Shown here piece by piece: positions 6,305 to 13,236 of a stretch of DNA of 14,422 nt. The translations under genes and the position numbers were made by a program. The notes beneath the pieces were generated by a model that was not told where the DNA came from, did not search any database, and saw nothing but the letters and a program-made list of their open reading frames with translations. Source of the DNA: DASYYE01 sp035946955 (GTDB taxonomy: Bacteria; Actinomycetota; Actinomycetes; Streptosporangiales; Streptosporangiaceae); assembly GCA_035946955.1 (NCBI GenBank), contig DASYYE010000166.1, positions 1 to 14,422 of the forward strand, in the 5' to 3' direction. How positions within the stretch are numbered: the first letter of the stretch is position 1; the number at the start of each line of letters is the position of its first letter.

Positions 6305-6320
6305 ATACCCCGTGGGGTAT
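6305..6320. promoter_or_regulatory. CsoR/CstR-type operator upstream of the first CsoR-family gene
   Basis: ATACCCC-GT-GGGGTAT is a perfect inverted repeat with seven-base arms and a two-base centre, the form used by CsoR/CstR regulators. It overlaps a possible -10 (TATGCT, 6318-6323) 24 bp before the start of the regulator, so autorepression is expected. The -35 is not obvious. Confidence 0.82.
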
Positions 6321-6346
6321 GCTCGCCTAGGCAGGAGGGAGGCGCT

Positions 6347-6607
6347 GTGAAGATCGACGACCGGGCGGCGGGGGCCGTGCTCAACCGGCTGCGCCGGGCG
6401 CAGGGCCAGCTCGCCGGGGTGATCGCCATGGTCGAGGAGGGGCGGGACTGTCAGGACGTGGTGACACAGCTGGCAGCGGTGTCACGTGCGCTGGACCGAG
6501 CCGGCTACAAGATCCTCGCCAGTGGGATGCGCCAGTGCCTTACCGGGGAGGGTGGCACCGTGATGACCGAGGAGCAGATGGAGAAGCTGTTCCTCACCCT
6601 CGCCTGA
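6347..6607 (+). CDS. CsoR-family (DUF156) repressor, CstR-like two-cysteine type
   Basis: An 86-residue all-helical DUF156 protein: NRLRRAQGQLAGVIAMVEEGRDC, seen here as NRLRRAQGQ then MVEEGRDCQDVVTQLAA, and later SGMRQCLTGEGG. Copper-sensing CsoR needs Cys-His-Cys; here Cys35 and Cys64 are kept but the histidine position (residue 60) is glycine. That two-cysteine pattern fits the persulfide-sensing CstR branch or another thiol sensor rather than a copper sensor; this assignment is inference. GTG 6347 follows an AGGAGGGAGG-type purine run. The frame is open further upstream, but that part does not resemble the family. The same operator precedes this gene and the following thioredoxin gene, so it probably controls both. 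Residue 54 is Tyr where related repressors vary. Confidence 0.9.
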   Translation: MKIDDRAAGAVLNRLRRAQGQLAGVIAMVEEGRDCQDVVTQLAAVSRALDRAGYKILASGMRQCLTGEGGTVMTEEQMEKLFLTLA

Positions 6608-6641
6608 CACAGGTGCGCGCCACCCCCGGGAATGACGGACC

Positions 6642-6671
6642 TTGCACCCTTGTTACCCCCCGGGGTATATG
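6642..6671 (+). promoter_or_regulatory. Thioredoxin promoter with CsoR/CstR-type operator
   Basis: TTGCAC (6642-6647) and TATATG (6666-6671) are 18 bp apart. The operator TTACCCC-CC-GGGGTAT (6653-6668 region; TACCCC at 6654-6659 pairs with GGGGTA at 6662-6667) fills the spacer and overlaps the -10. It has the same two-base centre as the site at 6305-6320, so the regulator encoded at 6347 is the likely repressor. Confidence 0.78.
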
Positions 6672-6701
6672 GACGTTCGCATGTAGACAGGGAGGGTACC
6701 C

Positions 6702-7079
6702 ATGGCGACGGTCGAGTTGACCTCGGAGAACTTCGAGTCGGTGGTCAGCGGCGAGGGCTTGGTGCTGGTGGACTTCTGGGCCTCGTGGTGTGGGCCGTGC
6801 CGCATGTTCGGCCCGGTGTTCGAGCGGGCTTCGGAGAAGCACGCGGACGCCGTGTTCGGCAAGGTGGACACGGAGGCACAGCCGGAACTCGCGGGCGCGT
6901 TCGGTATCTCGTCGATCCCCACGCTGATGGTGGCCCGTGACGGCGTGGTGCTGTATGCACAGGCCGGTGCACTGCCAGAGGCCGCGCTCGAGCAGCTCAT
7001 AGCCAAGGTCCGCGAGCTCGACATGGACGAGGTCAGGGCCAGCATCGTCGAGCAGGAAGCAGCGGGCGCCAGCTCCTGA
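6702..7079 (+). CDS. Thioredoxin-family protein
   Basis: A 125-residue cytoplasmic thioredoxin has the active site WCGPC (residues 29-33) in the usual VDFWASWCGPCR context, an internal K-V-D strand (KVDTEAQPELA) and the cis-proline in SSIPTL (Pro73). It has no signal peptide. The C-terminal 20 residues form an extra acidic helix beyond the standard 105-residue fold. ATG 6702 follows GGGAGGG by about six bases. Because its promoter carries a CsoR/CstR-type operator matching that of the adjacent two-cysteine repressor, it is likely induced with it. Thioredoxins reduce persulfides and disulfides, which fits a reactive-sulfur or thiol-stress role; that link is inference. It is separated from the copper operon by its own intergenic operator. 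Confidence 0.95.
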   Translation: MATVELTSENFESVVSGEGLVLVDFWASWCGPCRMFGPVFERASEKHADAVFGKVDTEAQPELAGAFGISSIPTLMVARDGVVLYAQAGALPEAALEQLIAKVRELDMDEVRASIVEQEAAGASS

Positions 7080-7121
7080 ACCAGGGCCGCTGACGCCGTG
7101 GGCACGAAGCGCCCGGCTGAT

Positions 7122-7142
7122 ATACCATGCCTGGGTATGGTA
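7122..7142. promoter_or_regulatory. Copper-CsoR operator upstream of csoR-copZ-copA
   Basis: ATACC-N7-GGTAT (7122-7138) overlaps a second symmetry, TACCAT-N8-ATGGTA (7123-7142). Both arms resemble the AT-ACC/GGT-AT halves of known CsoR sites, but the G/C run is shorter than in the sites at 6305 and 6653. TATGGT (7136-7141) could be the -10. The site lies about 45 bp before the csoR start and probably controls the whole copper operon. Confidence 0.7.
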
Positions 7143-7188
7143 AATTCGCCAGCGGCGCTCCGGTGGGGGCGCGCGGACGGAGGGTGAC

Positions 7189-7470
7189 GTGCACGGGTAC
7201 ACCCCGAACAAGCAGGATTACCTCAAGCGGCTGCGCCGTATCGAGGGCCAGGTGCGGGGCCTGCAGCGGATGGTCGAGGAAGACAAGTACTGCATCGACA
7301 TCCTGACCCAGGTCGCGGCGGCGACCCGGGCCCTGCAGTCGGTGGCGCTGGGCCTGGTCGAAGACCATATGGGTCACTGCTTGACCGAGGCCGCGGCTGA
7401 GGGGGGCGACGTCGCAGCCGCCAAGGTCCGTGAGGCATCCGAGGCGATCGCCCGCCTGGTCCGGTCCTGA
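7189..7470 (+). CDS. csoR: Copper-sensing repressor CsoR
   Basis: A 93-residue DUF156 protein with the full copper ligand set: Cys35 (EDKYCID), His60 and Cys64 (the H-x3-C in EDHMGHC), corresponding to Cys36/His61/Cys65 of M. tuberculosis CsoR. The helix-1 segment YLKRLRRIEGQVRGLQRMVEE is intact and the C-terminus EASEAIARLVRS is typical. GTG at 7189 has GGAGGG five bases upstream. Apo-CsoR binds its operator and Cu(I) binding releases it; here the operator candidate is at 7122-7142. The gene lies 19 bp ahead of copZ and is the first gene of the copper operon. It differs from the neighbouring paralogue at 6347, which has Gly at the histidine position. Confidence 0.95.
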   Translation: MHGYTPNKQDYLKRLRRIEGQVRGLQRMVEEDKYCIDILTQVAAATRALQSVALGLVEDHMGHCLTEAAAEGGDVAAAKVREASEAIARLVRS

Positions 7471-7489
7471 CGTCAGAAGGGCAGTGGAG

Positions 7490-7711
7490 ATGGCATCAGC
7501 GAGCTATACGGTCACGGGGATGACCTGCGAACACTGCGTGAACGCGGTCACCCAGGAGCTCATGGAGATTGGTGGCGTCGACGAGGTGAGCGTGGACCTC
7601 GTGCCCGGCGGCCACTCCGTGGTGACGGTGTCCAGCGACGCCCGGCTGACCGACGAGGCCGTTGCGGCCGCCCTGGACGAGGCTGGCGACTACCACCTCG
7701 CCATGGGCTGA
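7490..7711 (+). CDS. copZ: Copper chaperone, heavy-metal-associated domain protein
   Basis: A 73-residue single HMA domain contains the metal site GMTCEHC (Cys13, Cys16) followed by helix VNAVTQELMEIGGV and the usual strands ending in DEAGDYHLAMG. Chaperones of this type pick up Cu(I) in the cytoplasm and hand it to CopA. The EHC variant, with histidine between the cysteines, is a frequent CopZ form. ATG 7490 is preceded by AAGGG about eight bases upstream. The copA gene starts eight bases after its stop, so the two are cotranscribed. Confidence 0.95.
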   Translation: MASASYTVTGMTCEHCVNAVTQELMEIGGVDEVSVDLVPGGHSVVTVSSDARLTDEAVAAALDEAGDYHLAMG

Positions 7712-7719
7712 GGACGCCG

Positions 7720-9990
7720 GTGGCCGTGCCAGCCGGGGTCGGCAGCCCGGCACGCAGCGCGGAGCTGGCAATCGGCGGGATGACGTGTGCCTCGTGCGCG
7801 GCCAGGGTCGAGAAGAAGCTCAACAAACTGGACGGCGTGACCGCCACGGTCAACTTCGCCACCGAGACCGCACATGTGACCTTCCCCGTCTCGGTCAGCA
7901 CCGGCGACCTGATCAAGGTGGTCGAGCAGGCCGGCTACACGGCCGTCCTGCCCATCGCCCAGGAATATGGGCCTGCCAGGCCAGCGGCCGCGGATGGGGA
8001 CGGGGACGCCGAAGCGGCCGCGCTGCGGCAGCGGCTGGTCGTGTCGCTGGCACTCGCGGTCCCGGTAGTGGTGCTGTCGATGGCCCCGGTGCTGGAGTTC
8101 CGCAACTGGCAGTGGGCCTGCCTCGCGCTGGCCTCGCCGGTCGCGGTGTGGGGGGCGTGGCCATTCCACCGCGCGGCCCTGGTCAATGCCAGGCACGGCG
8201 CAGCGACCATGGACACACTGGTCTCGGTCGGGGTTGCCACCGCCTACCTGTGGTCGCTGTACGCGCTGTTCTTCGGCCCGGCAGGCCGGGCGGGCATGCG
8301 CATGAGCTTCTCCTGGCTAGCCCATGGCAGCGCAGCGGGTGCCATCTACCTGGATGTGGCGTCCGGGGTGACAGCGCTGGTCCTGCTCGGCCGCTACTTC
8401 GAGGCGCGGGCCAGGCGGCGCTCGGGTGTGGCGCTGCGGGCCCTGCTGGCGCTGGGGGCCAAGGACGTCGCCGTGCTCCGCGACGGCAGGGAGGAACGAG
8501 TACCGGTCGGGCAGCTCGCGGTGGGCCAGGAGTTCGTGGTCCGGCCGGGGGAGAAGATCGCCACCGACGGGGTCGTGGTCTCGGGCAGTTCTGCGGTGGA
8601 CACCTCGATGCTCACGGGGGAACCGGTCCCCGCCGAGGCCGGCCCCGGCGACCACCTGGTCGGCGGGTGCGTGAACGTCGGGGGACGGCTGGTGGTCCGC
8701 GCCACCAGGGTCGGCGCTGACACCCAGCTCGCGCAGATGACGCGGCTCGTCACCGCGGCCCAGGCTGGCAAGGCGCCGGTGCAGCGGCTGGCGGACCGGG
8801 TCTCGGCCGTGTTCGTCCCGGCCGTCTTCGTGGTCGCGGCCGTGACGCTGGCCGGGTGGCTCGCTGCCGGGCAGGGCGCGGGGGCTGCGTTCACCGCGGC
8901 GGTCGCGGTGCTGATCATCGCCTGCCCATGCGCGATGGGCCTGGCCACGCCCACCGCCATCCTGGTCGGCACGGGCCGTGGCGCACAGCTCGGCATCCTG
9001 GTCAAGGGGCCGCAGGCGCTGGAGGCCACCCGGACGATCGACACCATCGTGCTGGACAAGACCGGCACGGTCACCACCGGGAAGCTGAGCCTGGCAGCCG
9101 TGGCCGCCGCGCACGGTGAGGACGAGGCCGATGTGCTGCGGCTGGCAGGGGCCGTGGAAGACGCCTCAGAGCACCCGGTCGCGGCAGCGGTCGCCGTGGG
9201 TGCGCGGGCGCGCCTTGGCGCTGGCCTGCCCGCGGTGGCGGACTTCTCCAGCCACCGCGGGCGCGGGGTCACTGGTGTGGTCGAGGGCCATGCCGTCGTG
9301 GTCGGCCGGGCGGCCTGGCTCGAGTCGGAGTGGGCGCTACCGGTCCCGGCGGAGCTTGCCGCCCGCGCCGGGCAGGCAGAGCAGGCCGGGCAGACTGTGG
9401 TGTTCGCCGGGTGGGACGGGAAGGCCCGCGGGCTGCTCGCGGCCGCCGACACCGTCAAGCCCACCTCCGCCCAGGCGGTCGCCCGGCTGCGCGCCATGGG
9501 CCTGCGGCCGGTGCTGCTCACCGGCGACAACGAGCGTGCCGCCCGCGCCGTCGCGGCCGAAGTCGGCATCAGCGAGGTGGTCGCCGGGGTGCTGCCCGAT
9601 GGCAAGGTCGCCGCTGTCCAGCAACTGCAGCACGCGGGCAGAGTGGTGGCTATGGCCGGGGACGGCGTCAACGACGCCGCGGCCCTCGCCCAGGCTGACC
9701 TCGGCCTGGCCATGGGCACTGGGACCGATGCCGCGATCGAGGCCTCCGACCTGACCCTGGTCCGCGGCGACCTCCTCGCCGTCCCCGACGCGATCGCCCT
9801 GTCGCGACGGACCCTGCGCACCATCAGGGGCAACCTGTACTGGGCATTCGGCTACAACACCGCCGCGATCCCGCTCGCCGCCCTGGGATTCCTCAACCCG
9901 CTGGTCGCCGCCGCCGCGATGGCGTTCAGTTCGGTGTTCGTCGTCACCAACAGCCTGCGGCTGCGCCGGTTCGCCCCCGGCCCCTCCTGA
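7720..9990 (+). CDS. copA: Copper-exporting P1B-type ATPase CopA
   Basis: A 756-residue membrane ATPase pumps Cu(I) out of the cytoplasm using ATP. One N-terminal HMA domain carries GMTCASC (Cys23, Cys26). Eight transmembrane segments surround the actuator loop with TGEP (residues 299-302), the membrane metal site CPC (402-404), the phosphorylation motif DKTGT (Asp446), the HP motif of P1B pumps (485-486) and the hinge GDGVND (647-652). The C-terminal helices hold YN and M-x2-SS with VVTNSLRL, the pattern of copper-specific P1B-1 pumps. GTG 7720 follows GAGGA by five bases. The single HMA domain and length match ordinary bacterial CopA. It is the last gene of the csoR-copZ-copA operon. Codon use is strongly G/C-ending, in contrast to the XRE gene. 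Confidence 0.97.
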   Translation: MAVPAGVGSPARSAELAIGGMTCASCAARVEKKLNKLDGVTATVNFATETAHVTFPVSVSTGDLIKVVEQAGYTAVLPIAQEYGPARPAAADGDGDAEAAALRQRLVVSLALAVPVVVLSMAPVLEFRNWQWACLALASPVAVWGAWPFHRAALVNARHGAATMDTLVSVGVATAYLWSLYALFFGPAGRAGMRMSFSWLAHGSAAGAIYLDVASGVTALVLLGRYFEARARRRSGVALRALLALGAKDVAVLRDGREERVPVGQLAVGQEFVVRPGEKIATDGVVVSGSSAVDTSMLTGEPVPAEAGPGDHLVGGCVNVGGRLVVRATRVGADTQLAQMTRLVTAAQAGKAPVQRLADRVSAVFVPAVFVVAAVTLAGWLAAGQGAGAAFTAAVAVLIIACPCAMGLATPTAILVGTGRGAQLGILVKGPQALEATRTIDTIVLDKTGTVTTGKLSLAAVAAAHGEDEADVLRLAGAVEDASEHPVAAAVAVGARARLGAGLPAVADFSSHRGRGVTGVVEGHAVVVGRAAWLESEWALPVPAELAARAGQAEQAGQTVVFAGWDGKARGLLAAADTVKPTSAQAVARLRAMGLRPVLLTGDNERAARAVAAEVGISEVVAGVLPDGKVAAVQQLQHAGRVVAMAGDGVNDAAALAQADLGLAMGTGTDAAIEASDLTLVRGDLLAVPDAIALSRRTLRTIRGNLYWAFGYNTAAIPLAALGFLNPLVAAAAMAFSSVFVVTNSLRLRRFAPGPS

Positions 9991-10130
9991 GACACCAGCC
10001 GTACGCCCGCGTAGTCCTCCCCCACGGGCGGCACACCCTTCGTCCCCGCGGCGCCGGCCCCACCCTTCGCCACCGCGTCAGTGGGTATGACATGCGGCAC
10101 GGGTGGCGCACCACTCATCGGGCGCGGAAA

Positions 10131-10166
10131 GCGGGTAGGCGGGGGAGAGCGGGTAGCTGCGGGTCA
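10131..10166 (+). repeat. Short direct repeats GCGGGTAG upstream of the DUF3040 gene
   Basis: GCGGGTAG occurs at 10131-10138 and 10149-10156, and a variant GCGGGTCA at 10159-10166 merges into the palindrome GGTCATGACC (10162-10171). The spacings are 18 and 10 bp. They lie in the 263-bp gap between copA and the next gene and could be a regulator site or just GC-rich repetition. Nothing else recognisable lies in this gap. Confidence 0.35.
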
Positions 10167-10253
10167 TGACCACGCCGGGGCCGGGTGACGGCCGCTGCGC
10201 CGATGGTGTCCATCAGCCCGGCTGGTCAGCGATTCGGGATTGGAGGTGACCGC

Positions 10254-10601
10254 ATGTCGATGCCCTATGGTGAGCGGCGGCGGCTGCGCAAGGCAGAGCG
10301 GGCCCTGTGCGCCGCTGACCCCCGCTTGGTGGCCATGTTCAGCGTCTTTGCCGACCTCACCACCGGCGAATCACTGCCGCAGCGGGAGCAGTTCCCGCCT
10401 CGGCGGGCGTTCCCGGTCCTTGCTGTCTGCGCGATAGCGGCCGTGGCTGCCGCGCTGGCCAGGCTGACGGTCCGCGCGGCGCGTGCCGTGGCCCGGGCCC
10501 TACAGCGGGCGTACGCCGCCTGCCACGTGCTCATCAGCAGGAAGCGTGGCTCTAGGCCCCCCAGGGGCGCCATCTCCCGGCAGCAGAGTCCATGGGGGTG
10601 A
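10254..10601 (+). CDS. DUF3040-like small membrane protein
   Basis: A 115-residue protein starts MSMPYGERRRLRKAERALCAADPRL, quoted here as its parts MSMPYGERRRLRK and AERALCAADPRL, which matches the DUF3040 N-terminal helix. One hydrophobic stretch (AFPVLAVCAIAAVAAALARL, about residues 52-71) is followed by a long arginine-rich tail. ATG 10254 is chosen because GGAGGT lies six bases upstream, the best ribosome site in the window; the frame is open further upstream, to 10185, but without such a site. DUF3040 members are usually two-helix; this one has a single visible helix, so assignment is moderate. Function unknown. The hairpin at 10627-10654 ends its transcript. Confidence 0.7.
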   Translation: MSMPYGERRRLRKAERALCAADPRLVAMFSVFADLTTGESLPQREQFPPRRAFPVLAVCAIAAVAAALARLTVRAARAVARALQRAYAACHVLISRKRGSRPPRGAISRQQSPWG

Positions 10602-10626
10602 GTGTCCGCCCCGGCGCGGAGCCGGT

Positions 10627-10654
10627 AACGGCGTCCACGACTGTGGGCGCCGTT
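10627..10654 (+). terminator. Intrinsic terminator after the DUF3040 gene
   Basis: AACGGCG (10627-10633) pairs with CGCCGTT (10648-10654), and inside it CCAC pairs with GTGG around the loop GACT, with one opposed T/G between the two stems. CTTTG follows, so the end is mildly U-rich. It lies 26 bases after the DUF3040 stop and only four bases before the first DMT frame. Confidence 0.75.
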
Positions 10655-10658
10655 CTTT

Positions 10659-11375
10659 GTGGTCCCTGGTGACGCTCTGGTGTACATCGTCGCATTCGCC
10701 CTTGGCTGCCTCGGCAGTCGGCTCGACTGGACGGAGCGGGCGGCCATCGCCATGATGACCGCAGGGACTTTCGGGCTTATCGCGTTCCTCGGCCCTCGCA
10801 GCGGACGGGACGCGGGTATTGGATGGACGCTGTGGTTTCTGGCCGGCCTCGCCACGGTGGTCCCGATCGCGGCCATGTTCTGGCTGGGGTACCGGTCGTC
10901 GTCGCCCGGGCGCAGGGCTGCCCTGCTCGGCGTGGGGGCCGGGATGGGCTTCGGTCTTGCCACGGCCATGACCAAGGGCATGACCGTCCAGTTCGCTACC
11001 GGGGGCATCATCGGCGTCCTGACGTCCTGGCAGTTGTATGCGGCGGGAGTGGCGGGGGTCTTCGCCTTCTGGCTGGACCAGAACGCGATCAACGCGGGCA
11101 GTCTCGCTGCTGCCCAGCCTGGAGTGACCTTGGCCGATCCTTATGTCTCGGTCGCCTGGGGCGCGGCCGTGTTCCACGAGCCCATGCGCGGCGGCCTGTG
11201 GGCCGCTGCGGCGGCCGTGTGCGGCGTCGCGATGAGCGCAGGGGCGTTCGTCCTGGCCCGTTCCCCCGCCATCACCGGTCCCCAGGAGAGCAGCGAGACC
11301 GACGGGGCCGCCGCCAGCAGCCCGTCCACGGACAGCAGCGGCGAGCGCACCAGGGCCGGCCGGCGGTCGCGGTGA
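10659..11375 (+). CDS. DMT-type transporter lacking its N-terminal helices
   Basis: A 238-residue frame with six or seven hydrophobic helices resembles the second two-thirds of DMT/EamA-like proteins. It aligns with the next gene from about residue 80 of that protein onward (LVYIVAFALGCLGSRLDW against LLFALLLAWPLSGQPL), so the first three helices are absent. Only 57 bases separate it from the preceding gene, with a terminator in them, and no other frame supplies the missing part. GTG 10659 and GTG 10680 are possible starts, but neither has a ribosome site. The frame remains open with strong third-position G/C bias, and its stop overlaps the next start as GTGA. It is either a 5'-deleted gene still in frame or an unusually short partner of the following transporter. 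Substrate unknown. Confidence 0.7.
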   Translation: MVPGDALVYIVAFALGCLGSRLDWTERAAIAMMTAGTFGLIAFLGPRSGRDAGIGWTLWFLAGLATVVPIAAMFWLGYRSSSPGRRAALLGVGAGMGFGLATAMTKGMTVQFATGGIIGVLTSWQLYAAGVAGVFAFWLDQNAINAGSLAAAQPGVTLADPYVSVAWGAAVFHEPMRGGLWAAAAAVCGVAMSAGAFVLARSPAITGPQESSETDGAAASSPSTDSSGERTRAGRRSR

Positions 11376-12307
11376 CCTACTTCCTCGGCGTGGTGTCCGC
11401 GGTGTTGATGGGGGCGGGGTTCGTCCTCCAGCAAGGCGTTGCCCAGCAGGTGTCGGCTAAGTACTTCCTGCGGCTGCGCCTGCTCGCCCGCCTTGTCCGT
11501 TACCCGCGGTGGCTCGCGGGACTGGTCACGATGGTGGCCGGGCAGATCCTGGCCGCCTGGGTCATCGGGCACCTCGTGCTGTCGGTCGCGGAGCCCCTGC
11601 TCTCGGCGAACCTCCTCTTCGCGCTGCTACTGGCGTGGCCGCTGTCCGGCCAGCCACTGACCAGGTCGGAGGTCATCGGGGCGCTGACGTTGGTGGCGGG
11701 GGTCACCGCTCTGTCGCTCGCGCGGACTATCCGTTCCCCGGAGCTGGCCTTTGGCTCGTCCGCGAACTGGCGCCCCGCGGCGGTCGCGGCCGGGCTGGTC
11801 GCCTGGGGTTTCGCTGTCTGGGGACGACGGCGCACCGGTGATCTGCGAGCCATCTTGACCGGGGTGAGCGCGGGGGTGGTGTTCGGGCTGCAGGACGCGG
11901 TCACGCGCAGTGCGGTGCAGGACCTGGGGGCCCACGGGGTGGCCGGGCTGCTGGTGAGCTGGCCCGCCTACGTGCTGTTCATCGTGGGAGCAGCCGGGAT
12001 CTGGCTGATGGAGAGCGCGTTCAGCGCCGCCCCGCTGCACGCGTCACTGCCCGCGATCACCGCCGGAGAGCCGCTGGTCGGCATCGGCCTGGGGATCGTG
12101 GTGTTCGGTGACCGGCTGTCCACCTCTGTGGGGGTGATAGCCGTCCAGGTGGTGGGCCTGGCCGCGCTCGTAGCTGGTGTCGTCCTGGTGGCCAGAGGAC
12201 CGGCGCTGGCAAGCGTCCGCGCGCGGGCACGTGCAATGGCGGCCCGGGAGGTGGCTGACGCCCCTGGTGGCCGAGGCTGGGAGCCGACTGACTCACAGTC
12301 CTGCTAG
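11372..12307 (+). CDS. DMT-family membrane transporter (EamA/NIPA-like)
   Basis: A 311-residue protein with about nine or ten hydrophobic helices spread over its whole length and no large soluble domain. Internal two-fold similarity is weakly visible: SVAEPLLSANLLFALLLA in the first half and LPAITAGEPLVGIGLGIVVF in the second, the paired helices of DMT transporters. Related actinobacterial proteins begin similarly with a glycine-rich helix and QQGVA-type loop. GTG 11372 overlaps the stop of the previous gene by four bases, so translation is probably coupled. Its 3' end overlaps the convergent phosphotransferase gene by 15 bp. Substrate is not predictable; the similarity to Mg-transport NIPA proteins is distant. 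Confidence 0.85.
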   Translation: MTYFLGVVSAVLMGAGFVLQQGVAQQVSAKYFLRLRLLARLVRYPRWLAGLVTMVAGQILAAWVIGHLVLSVAEPLLSANLLFALLLAWPLSGQPLTRSEVIGALTLVAGVTALSLARTIRSPELAFGSSANWRPAAVAAGLVAWGFAVWGRRRTGDLRAILTGVSAGVVFGLQDAVTRSAVQDLGAHGVAGLLVSWPAYVLFIVGAAGIWLMESAFSAAPLHASLPAITAGEPLVGIGLGIVVFGDRLSTSVGVIAVQVVGLAALVAGVVLVARGPALASVRARARAMAAREVADAPGGRGWEPTDSQSC

Positions 12308-13204
12308 GGCCAGGCGTGGTGCTATTTCGGCGGCGAGCCGGCCGAGTTGGGGACCGCCGCCCTGAGCCGCGTCCTTCTTGGCATTGAACAGCCTGACCCA
12401 GAGCCCGGCTGCCCAGGCGAGTTGCACCTGGCGGGCGGTCCAGCTGGTGCCAGCGGCGGTTTGGTAGGCGCTGAGGAAGCCGGCGGTCTGCTCGATGGAT
12501 GCCGCCTCACCGGGGCCTCCCGCGGCCGGCCATACCGCGGCGGCGAGCCCAGCGACAGCTACCTCTGGCTGTGCGATCACACTGTCCCAGTCGTGCACGG
12601 CGAGTGGTTGCCCGCCCTGCCACCGGATGTTCTGTGACTCCCAGTCGCCATGGCCGATCCGGTGCGGCCCGTCACAGCTGCGCATCTGCTGCCTGACCCG
12701 CCGCGCCGCATCATCAACCCAGGCTGGCCCGGCGACCTCATTCAGGTTGCGGCCCTGGTCATCATGGTCGGGCCAGAGCCCCGGCCCGGGATGGCCCCAG
12801 CCTGCCCAGGCCAGTGAGGGAGCCAAGGAGGGCACGGCCGTCACGGCGGGGGCCAGGCGGACCAACTCGGCCAGCAGCGCCGCGAAAGGTTCCGCGCCGC
12901 CAGCCGGGCTGAGCTGCTCACCGCCGTGGACGAGAGTCTCGGCGGTGACAGCGAGGCCGCCCTCCCTGAGGAGGCCGGTGAGCGGGGCAGGGCACGGGAA
13001 GCCGGCCTTGGCCAGCGCCGCCTGTACCGCCACGCAGCCGGCCAGCCGCTGGTCAAATGGCCGTGCTTTCACGACCACGCAGCGTCCGTCGGTGAGTTCG
13101 ACGGCCACCACTTCGGAGAGGTACCCCGTCCGGAACAGGAAGCGGCCCGGGGGAGCCCCGAGGCGGCGGACGCACCAGGTGGCCAGCAACTGTTCAGACA
13201 GCAC
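12293..13204 (-). CDS. APH-family phosphotransferase
   Basis: A 303-residue protein has the aminoglycoside-phosphotransferase/choline-kinase fold. A conserved lysine lies in CVVVKARPF (Lys46), the catalytic loop is HGDWESQN (His185 to Asn192, Asp187 as base) and the metal-binding aspartates are in VHDWDSV (Asp205, Asp207). Such enzymes transfer phosphate from ATP to hydroxyl groups of sugars, antibiotics or amino alcohols; the substrate cannot be told and resistance should not be assumed. GTG 13204 starts the homologous part but has only a weak ribosome site. It follows the TetR gene by 32 bp in the same direction and is probably cotranscribed with it. The family is common and diverse in actinobacteria. 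Confidence 0.87.
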   Translation of the reverse strand: MLSEQLLATWCVRRLGAPPGRFLFRTGYLSEVVAVELTDGRCVVVKARPFDQRLAGCVAVQAALAKAGFPCPAPLTGLLREGGLAVTAETLVHGGEQLSPAGGAEPFAALLAELVRLAPAVTAVPSLAPSLAWAGWGHPGPGLWPDHDDQGRNLNEVAGPAWVDDAARRVRQQMRSCDGPHRIGHGDWESQNIRWQGGQPLAVHDWDSVIAQPEVAVAGLAAAVWPAAGGPGEAASIEQTAGFLSAYQTAAGTSWTARQVQLAWAAGLWVRLFNAKKDAAQGGGPQLGRLAAEIAPRLALAGL

Positions 13205-13236
13205 ACGGGTATGGTGCCCGGTGCTGGCTGGCGGTG

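Noticed and set aside
8394..9833. 479-residue minus-strand open frame opposite copA
   Set aside because: It is made almost wholly of A, S, T, R and P, as expected for the reverse of a GC-rich gene, and copA itself has every P1B-ATPase motif.
10823..11371. 5' extension of the second DMT gene
   Set aside because: The frame is open, but this stretch is the shifted frame of the first DMT gene and has no hydrophobic helices; the GTG at 11372 begins the family-like sequence.
12293..13204. Aminoglycoside resistance gene call for the APH-family protein
   Set aside because: Only the shared kinase motifs are visible; nothing indicates an antibiotic substrate, so a resistance function is not claimed.
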